Positions 28,601 through 39,053 of a DNA stretch of 64,000 bases are shown piece by piece. The notes below the pieces were generated by a model. The model had not been told where the DNA came from. It did no database searches and worked only from the letters and a program-made list of their open reading frames with translations. The translations under genes and the position numbers were made by a program. Numbering within the stretch: the first letter of the stretch is position 1; each line of letters begins with the position of its first letter. Source of the stretch: Sinotaia quadrata (lineage: Eukaryota > Mollusca > Gastropoda > Architaenioglossa > Viviparidae); assembly GCA_028829895.1 (NCBI GenBank), contig CM054182.1, positions 34,604,879-34,668,878 of the forward strand. The letters run 5' to 3'.

Positions 28601-31600
28601 CGGGGGTAAACCTGTCATAGGTCCTGGAAGGGTAGTTCGAGGCTGAGAATAAATGCCTCCTTGATTAACTCCTTGTACTAGTGGTGGCGGACCTGTATTG
28701 AAGGGACCTGGAGGGGTTCCAGGTTGACCTCCAGGTCCCAGAGGTGCTTGTCCAGGATATGGTGGTTGAATCTGCATATACACAGTAGGAAGAACCAGCC
28801 TCTATATGATGATAGCCAACAACTACTAAATTCCGAAAAATTTACCATTTTGCCACAAGTGCTGTGTTTATGTTCCATATTTATTATGCTTGTAAAATAA
28901 TTTGTTGAATAAAACTATCTTCCAACTTTTCATTAATGTATTTTTTATTTGTGAGAGAGTGAGTAGAAGCGTGTATGACTGCATTAAATTAGGTACGGTT
29001 GGCGTGTTTCGATAGCCGTGGCAAAAATCTCAATCTCTGGTTTTACCATCCTGTTTTGATATACCTTCCAAACACTAAAACGGGTTCCACTACGATTGTC
29101 CTATCAGAATGCATCTAATATTAAACTAAAGAAAAATGAATGTAGAATGTAACCATGTTAGTTTCGAATCTGTATTTTTATTGTATGTAAAAGTTGATTG
29201 AAAAAAGCATATTTTTCAATTGCGTTTTTGCATGGTTATTTCTGAAAATATAGATTTAAAAAAATATCAATAGAAAGTAGAAAATTTCTTCTTTAAAATG
29301 GTATACAGCATGACAAAGTGGCATTTTCATAGTGGAACCTGTAGAGCGGGAAAATGTGCAACCCAAGCATGCGCGAAGTAAACATAGGCCTAAACGAAGT
29401 GCGTGATCGCCATGGCATTGTTGGCTGTGCTTGTTTTTCTGCTGCAAAAGTAATTCACTAAACTTAATTAACTATAACTCTTGCAGTTGTAAAAAGATTT
29501 AAATTAATTATCTGGATAATCTTTTAAGGCTATTTGATGGAAATAAAGATCGTATCTGTACAGATAGCAATGCGTTCGAGATCATCATGGACGTGAGCGA
29601 GAGTCGACAAGTATAAGCCTTCTGCTGTAAATTTTATTAACAATGTTTGATAATATCTGTCAGACAATGGTCACACATTGATCCTAGATCGTTTTTCCCC
29701 ACAAAAAAACTGGTTTATTAACTAAGTTATGATGGATCACGAATGACAGCCATTTAATTAATCATAACGGGTAGCACCAATAGCAACAGCCTCAAATATG
29801 CATTAATTATTTAGTTTTTGTGAGGCTATTGATACAATATTAAATCAAAATATTTTAAATATTTAAATAAATGCTTTCCATAAGAGGTCCATGTGAACAT
29901 TATATTTATAAATAACATATTTATTGTTGTTTGTAAATAGTTTTAATTCTGTAAAATGAAATGCAAAAGATTACTTCGATAACTACTAATTACTTGACAA
30001 ATAGTGAAAAAAACCAATGAACAACTGTGAATAGTTTAATGTTCAGAGGTAAAAAGGTCTCAAATCAAGAAACAGAACCTCTAACTATGCACATAGACTG
30101 CATATGCTCAATGGTTCGGGGAGGGTGTGTCAAACTAGATACAGATCCATCAACCAAAGTCTTGAATCTAAGACTGTATAAATTCCTACTAAGAGTTCAG
30201 CAGCTTAACCTCTTGACCAAACAGCTCCCCAAATATTTGCCCAACAAGATCAAGCAGTCTTGGTATTTAGTTGTTAACTTTTCTTTACCAATATACAGAT
30301 AACAAAACAAGAACAAAATAATAAGGAACTTTAAATCAAAAACATCAGCTATGATAGTTAAGTAATCAATAATTGTTAGAGATATTATCAGTTAGCACAA
30401 TCCAAACCCTGTCTGTTGCAGTGTTAGTAACCTTACCATTTGGGGATATCCAGTCCTTGGTTGCTGTCCTATCGTCCGTGGTGGTGGAGGTAACACAGGG
30501 CCTGGTGGCGGAGGATGTGCAGGTCCCATGATGCCCATGGAAGGAGGTCCTGGCAAGCCAGGCCTAAGTGGAGGAGGCAATCCCATTCCTTGCTGCTGAG
30601 TGTTGCTTAATGGTGGGGGTACCCTTGCACCTATAGTATGAGCCTGGGACATAGCTGCTGAGCTGGCTTGAGGCATTCCCTGGTTTGGGATAGAATAGTA
30701 AGGAACCTGTGTGGTAGTCACTGTAGGTCCTGGCAGAGGATTTGATGGCACTCCAGGTTGTGGAGGGAGAGGTGAAGGTGCTCCTATGAAGGTAAAAAAA
30801 GAAAAAAGAACAAGCTCCAAATTTTGGATATTACATGTTACTTGCTCTGATGGATCATTATTTATCAAATCAATATTACCCCTAATCTTGGTCATGAGAG
30901 TGTTCAATTCATAATTGTTTAAGCCACAATTTTTAAGGATAAAAAATACAATACAAAGCATTCATTCAATAAACAATCCGTAAACTATGTTGCAAACAAG
31001 CAGAACAGTGTTATTTCAAATCATGACTAGAGCATATCAGAAGCTCAAAATTGTAAAAACTAAAAGCAATAAATATCAAATGACACATTTATGCGCTCTT
31101 TAAAAGTAGAATACACACATATTTTAAAAAATTCCCCAAAACTATGTATTTAATCTCATCCCTTGTTTAGATTTCTAATTCATAATGTGAGTACATCTTA
31201 CCATGGCCAGGAGTAAACTGTCCTTCTAAAGCATCATATGATTGCTCATTTACGGGTGATGGTCCCCTAGAGGATCTCTGAGATGGAGGTTCTGTAACAA
31301 TAAGGAAGTAAAAGAAAAGAACATACAATTATACAATTGTAAAAAGTGAATGATGCAAATTTAAATTAGGAGCAAGGCATACTAATTAATATCATTTCAA
31401 AAGAACACACATAATAATACACAATAAAAACACAAAACAAAATAAAATCCCATGTTTTTAACTCACCATATAATTCCAATTAAAACAGTATGTAAACAAC
31501 ACATTCAAGAGCACACAAAATGCAGTTTAAATAAATGTAAATTGACTGATTGGAAGTAATTCATGCTATTAACAAAAAAACATATTTAAAATATTAAACA

Positions 31601-34600
31601 ATCAACATATTTTTGCAACTAGCTTTGCAAAAACTGAGGGAAAATGTCTGGGTATTATGAGAATTAGTGGTTCCCGTTGTCGTGCTAATACCCGGGTAGT
31701 AAAATTGAGAATAGGTACCTGTGGTAATGCAGCCATTATGTTTATACACGATTTAGCACACTCCCCACTCTGGTCACACTCGCTTCCCACCCATAGATGG
31801 CGGCCACTAAATCGTGCCCAGCCGTGGGTTTGCTTATACACTGAACAGCCGCTCTACCTAGATCTAATTATTTATGACATAGATCCCCAATAATCATAGC
31901 TCATGCCCTTTCTTTACGCTTGTAGTTGTTGTGCTCATTAACAAATGTAGCACATTATTGATGTTAATAAGACTTCAATAAACAAACTTGTCAATAAATT
32001 AAATAATAATGTAATATTTTTAATATGGGGAATACACTGTCTGTGTGGAGTCATGCCAAGTGATTGGATAGTGGCACGATGAAATGCAATCTGTGTGATG
32101 AAATTCTATCCGCGAAGGGCAATTGAATTTGATGCTCTACTTTTAAATACATTATTGTTGTTGACATTTTATTTAGTTTTACTTTTAGTTTACTTTAGTT
32201 TATGTAATGATTGATAATATTAAAAATAAAAGTTTGCGTTGTACATATAAAGATCAGATAGTAAGTCACCAGATGCATACCTTTAGCTACTGTGTGAAAT
32301 AGAGTGCATGTTTAATGATTAAGTAGCTTTGTGTAGAGATCGCGAGTTGCGATGGAGATTATGCTAATTTTCGAATGGGTACCCGTTCAAAATTTGGACA
32401 GGTACCAGGGCAGCATTTTAGAAAAAATTGACAGCACTAATGAGAATATAATAAAAAGAAATATTTTCAATAGTAATATTAATTGATTATTATAACTTAT
32501 AATTTCTAAATATTTTTGAAAATTAATAAATATAAATTATACAGTTAATTCAATAAAGCAGATCATATTATAGTGTAAATTATTACTAACACTATTGTAA
32601 ATTTAATAAATTTTAATGATAAAATTATATTTTAAAAAATATAATAAAATTAAAAACAAACCCCACATACACCTCAGAGCAGCTAAAGCATAGCAGTTAT
32701 AGTAGGATTAAGAATAGAGTATTAATGCTCATAACAACAATAGCAATCAAGGTAATACCAGCAGACAAAACAAAAAGATAAAAGAAAGTTATTCAGACAG
32801 ATTTGTCACAGCTATCTAGCTAAAATTTCAAGATTTAACTTTAGTCTTATAGTTATAATTATATATAAAAACATAAGTTAAAATCTCAATGTTGCTCATG
32901 CCAATGTATACCATTGAAAAACATCTACCATGAGTGTAGTGCTCATTTTTCTATAAACTCTTTTCTATAGAAAAAGTGCAAAACCACATTTTATTTTCAA
33001 TGTCTGTTTTAAAAAGAGAATAATAATTGTTATAAAATATTCAAAATTACAAAAAAATACTAACAAATGCATCAATGAATGTGAAGAAAATATACATCAG
33101 TATATTTTAATTTTTTTACGTTCATTTTGTTTTTTCTTCTCATTAGATATTATATTAACTCTATAATGGAGACCTAAATCTGTATAAGTAAATGTAATTT
33201 GCCGATTTAAAATGATTTAACAATACGACCATTGTGGTGTAAAAGTTTTATCAGTAAATTTTACAATTTTGTTATGAATGAAAATTATCTGTGTTTGATA
33301 AACTGAAGTAAGTCACAGCATTGTGACACACTGATTTAGTGTCTGGAATATTCAAAGAAGTATTACTATTACTAGTGAAATTGACCAACAGTTCAAAATC
33401 GAATTATGAAAATGTTGCACTAGGAGTACAGATGATTTCAATGCTTTAGCTAATGTAGGGCCTAAGACTAATCTTGAGTTGAAAGATCCCTGGAAGTATT
33501 ATGGCACATGTATAATTTAACTTAACCTCAAGAGGCTAATTCACCACAAAGATATGCTCAGTGGAAGTAAAAATATTACATGAACAAGGCATATAAAGGA
33601 AGTATTGATACACAGTTCTCCACTCCAATTTATCAAGAGTGCAAAAGAACTTTTGTTTGTCTGGCTTATACTAATTACTATATTACAGATTAAGATGGAG
33701 GGAATAAAACATGCATTATAAGCACAAAAATGATGGTAAGCAGCAGCCACATATCGCTCTTGAAGTTGAACAAGCAATGGAGAGCAAAGGAGAGAGCAGG
33801 AATATGATATAATGAAAGAGGAAAAGGTACCTGAATTACTGGGGGTGGGGACAGGCGTAAGCTTCATGGTAGCACCGATCTGGTGAGAGTACTGAGCCTG
33901 CCCATGAAATGGAACGGGCAGCTCATTGGGCAGACCTGGCAACACAGCATTCACATTAGGCAAGGGGCATGTCACACAAGGGTGATCAATCACACACAGC
34001 ATAGTAATGAAAGCCAAAATAATTCTCCATTAATAAATATGACACTTTTAGTAGAAAATATAATACTAATATATTACGGAATTAGAGACATAATTACTTT
34101 GAAAAGAAAAATTTATATGTTTCAATTCTTCAAACTTTTGTTTTAAAAACTTCCCACCAAAGAGAAGATATTTTGCTATAATATAATTATAAAATACTAT
34201 TTTAGAGGCTTTAAAAATTTAGTTATAAAACTTTTATGCAATCAAGAAATTTCCAATTCCATGCACACTAATATTTTTATATATTTATAACACTGCAATT
34301 GTGACTGACAAACATTTGCATTATTATCATAACATCGTAACAAGTCAAAATTATGTGTATAAACTTTTTTATTTTTCAGCCTTACTAATCTGGCACAATA
34401 TAATCATTGATCATAACAATCTAGACCACCACTAATTCATCAGTTGCTCACTGTCAGTGGGCATGATTAAATTATTTCATGGAAAATTAAATTTAATAAA
34501 ATTAAGAGTACATGTATTTATAGATTAATTATAGCTGGAACATTTAATTTTAAAAGATGTTTGAGTTAACAGGATGGTGCCAAAGAGAAATATTGAACTC

Positions 34601-37600
34601 TTATTCATTTTACTATTTATATATTTACTAGATTAACAATATATTTTAATTGTACTGTTTTTAATTTAAACAATTAAACAAAATGCTCATAATGTGTGTG
34701 TGTGTGTGTATAGTAATGTCTAAAAAATAACTGCTGCAGATGAAAAGTTAGTGAATTAAATTTGTGTACCATCCATACCATGGCTATGTTCTTGAATGAT
34801 AATTTAAAACTATTAAATTAAATAGAAACGATTGGTTCTGCTCTACTACAAATAACATATGAATAAACACAACTACTCAATAAAATGCTATTTAGTAATA
34901 ATGTTAACAGCCTTCACTGTTTCATAATACAGTACAAAAACACATGCACAAAAGTTAGCCATTAAGAGGAATAAATTATAGATGAATCTTCAGATTCAGT
35001 TAAAACAGATTCAGTACTTTTAAATATTCATTTACCCAAGTTCACTGTTTGTTGGTGTGAGTCTGTGCACATGTCAAAATACTGTTAAATCCTTTATTCA
35101 AAATGTCAATGGTTGTTTCATAATTAAATTTTAAACTGTTTAAAGACATTTCAATTAAATGCAAATATGTATTTAGTTTTGTTATCAGTTAAATTTAAAT
35201 ATTTGCAATCCACTGTTTATGATACAATATTTAATTTAAGTCCCCAGAAAGGATGCTTAACTATAAAGAACATTTTTCTCAATACATTTTTCCAATCAAC
35301 CAGTTTAAACTAAAATAAGGTGCATTTTTCATTAATGATACTCGTGTAAAAAACAAAAAAACAAAACAAACAAGCACATGCAACCTACCACCAGAAATTT
35401 AAAAGGTATGAAGATTGAATTGGAAATAACAATTAATCAGAAAGATGTCTCATTTTGTCTGTCAGAATATATATTCTGCAAAGTGTTGTGTAGTTACTAA
35501 CAATAAGGCCTTTTTTAACTCTTAATTTCTGTAGTTTAATATTATTATATTGCATTATTATATCCACCAATTTTGATGTAAGCAGGTTTTAGTTTTAAAA
35601 AAATAAAATGAAAAAAAAATGTCTACCTACTTCACTATTCTTCTAATTTGTTTTTAAATTAATATATAGAGATCATACTCTCAAGTCCTGTTTTAAAATT
35701 GTTATATACTGCTATTTTCCCTGTCCACTGTTACAGTGTTAGTGAAGAAGATTTTACGTGAGTGAGATCAATTCTGGGATATATATAAAAAGATAATCTC
35801 AGAACTATCTAATGATTATTTATCAAATTATATCTAATTTTTAATAAATCACATGTTAATATATAATATATATACAACAAATAAATAAAATTAAATAAAT
35901 ATTTTTGGAAATTTTGTTAAAGTGTACAGTGTTTAATGTTTAGACAATGATCACAATTATAATATCTTTAAAATTCAAATAAAATGTAATAATCAAGGGA
36001 AATAATTTTAGTAAATTTTGCCCATTGCTACAATTTTTGTTATTCAATTATTGCTGACTGACAATATAAATCTACAATTATTTTTCCCCATTGTATTTTT
36101 AATTTCTATTTAAAAATGTCTCACAAAGTTCATAATATTTTTACTTACTGGTATTTGTTTCAATTTACTTGATTTCAAAATCAAGATTTTAAAAAAAATG
36201 TTTATTTCAAATCTCTCAGGATAATTAAAAATATAAAAATAATTTAAATAAATAAAATCATGCAAAACACAAAGCTACTTGGCATGCATTTGCAATAAGC
36301 AAATTAATATTAAACAAATCATGCACAAGCTAAGAGTGAAATATGTTTTACAATAATTTAACAATCAAGACTAAGAAACATCTAACACTTGTGACAAGGT
36401 TAACCAATAGTGATAATTGATATTACTTCAATACTTGTAAAGTTTTGAACAAAGTGATCCAATTTTAATTTAAATAATTTAATTCTAATAGCCTTAACAA
36501 CAATGGGCATGAGACAGTTACATAAAATGCATTAAATATTTAAAATAATAGTTTACCTCATTAAATGATTAATTGTTTTGTAAAAAATATAACTCAACAA
36601 CTTTAAAATGTTTTAAAAATTAAAGTGCACTTTTATTTGTTAAAAATTATAAGTTTATGTTGACAAATCTTACAGTTTAATTATGATACCTGAATCAAAT
36701 GAGGCAAAAGCACTAACTATTTTTTTCAAATGTTATTAATATTACTACTATATACTAGGAGTAAGATTAGCCATTCCAGTCTTGTACACATGTATGTATA
36801 ACTGCAAATGAACTGCTCATTGATTTTACTCTGTACTGTATATCAGTTATAATTCTGATATTATTGTGATATAATAGATTCAAGTTTGTTATTATTACGA
36901 CTATATAAAGTATGTCACTAGCAAAAAAATCAATCATAAAATAATTAAATATAGAATTCTCAGTTCATGCAAGTTTTGTTTACATGAATTTGAATTTATA
37001 CAATCTAATATGTAGGCATTTTTGTTTTATTTGCATACCAAACTCCGTCAAATGACCTGAGAGCAAAGTGATGACTCATCATCCAAGTGATGCAGATTCC
37101 TATGTTTTCAGTATTTTAGTTGTTAGTTGTTCTAAGCAGATGTCGAGCTAAGTGCTCCTGTCCTGTGTTTCCACAGCATGATAGTGTACTCGATATTTTA
37201 AATATTTCAGCAGAAAAATCCTATTCCATATATATGTGATTTCTGTTCATGTGAGAGTCTCAGTAATGCATTTATTGTATAAACAGAGAACTCACAATAT
37301 GTACTAGCTAATCAAGTTAATATTATCAATCCATCTGACTAACTTTCTAGATTTATGTAATAAACTATCTAAAACTGTTCCTGGTTTACCATAAAATTTT
37401 ACCAACAAAATTACAAAATATTAAATGAAAATAAAGTTGTTTCTTCTAGTTAATGTACAAAGAAATCATAAAATAAAATTACATTTGTAACATTATTTAA
37501 ATTGTTCTCTTAAAAAGTTAAAATTTCTTTCGAACATATACATTTAATTAATTTAATATTTTAGTTCATAATTTCATATTCATATTATTTATTAATAGTA

Positions 37601-38982
37601 CTGAAAATAGAAATACAATGGCCATACTAAAAAATATACAATGACTGGAAAATACTATATTTTCCCCCTAATGATGTGCACAAATGGTTATGTAATAAAA
37701 TGTAGTGTACACGCAGTCACAATCAACTTGTAGTTGTACATAAAAGAGCCCTGCTATCTTCAAATGCAATGAGGAAATTAATGCTCTATTTTATGAAACA
37801 TATTGAACAAAAGAATAAAGTAATTAATTTGCTCATTTAAAGTTATCTTCAACATTTTAACAAAAAACCTTTCTGAAACATGAATATGAAAACCAATGGA
37901 CAAAAGAAAATAGTTGATTTGCTCATGTACAGATATTTTTATAACTTTAGCATTATAGTGTATACTTTTCTGAAACATGCATTAATCTGATGACTGACAG
38001 AAATTACTGATGGTAAAATAGACAGCATTTCTTCCAACATTTACAGAATTACCACAAGATATAAATGTGTTCATGTTTCTATATAACAACTAGCACAATG
38101 TAATACTATTACTAATAGCAATGAATATAATTGTGCCTATTATTTAAATTTATACTTTATTTAAATTATATGCATCTAATATTCAATATGACAACAAAAC
38201 ATTATTAAAATAATAAAAGAAATTATTCCGAGGTGCTTAAGTAAATATGAACAAACAAATATTCTATCTGAAAGGGTGGTAGTTTTTAGGACTTTATTGT
38301 ACAAAAATATTGTATTTAATACATTTATTAATTTAGTGAATCTGAAGTCAGTTGTAATTTTAATACTCTGCAAATATTCTGGCTTACAAAAAAAATATGA
38401 TTTATACTATAGATATATAACTGTAAGTTCAAGACATATAAATGATATATGATATATCTAAAGTACAAGAAAACAAAAAAATAAAAATAATTGTGCCCTG
38501 AGACATTTAAACTATTAAAGAGATTTATTATCCATCAACCCTGTGATGACATTTGACCTGCTTATTTAGAATAGAATTTTAGAAATCAAGATGAGCCTGA
38601 CTGCAAATCTGTGAACTAAGTGGAGATAAGCAGAAATCAATAGATCTGAGTGAATTATTTTATTAAAAATAGTATTACTAATATTGACTACTATAGTTGT
38701 CAACATATCATGTGGGACTGGGGATCATCTGGCATAAAAGTGTGATCATTTTTTTTTATAGAAAATTATTATGAATTTTGTAGTATAGATTACACTTACA
38801 GCAATTTGTTAAACTTAGACTGTTAGAGTAATAATCATTTATAGGAATTATTTTTATAATTATTACAATATTTTAGATTAATAATAATATGAGTTTAGAG
38901 ATTCAATAAAGAAAACCCCTAAACATTTTTGTTTCAAAAGAGTGTTCAACACACATGGCTCCATAAGTCCATTGTTTGAAAC

Positions 38983-39053
<71 letters not shown>

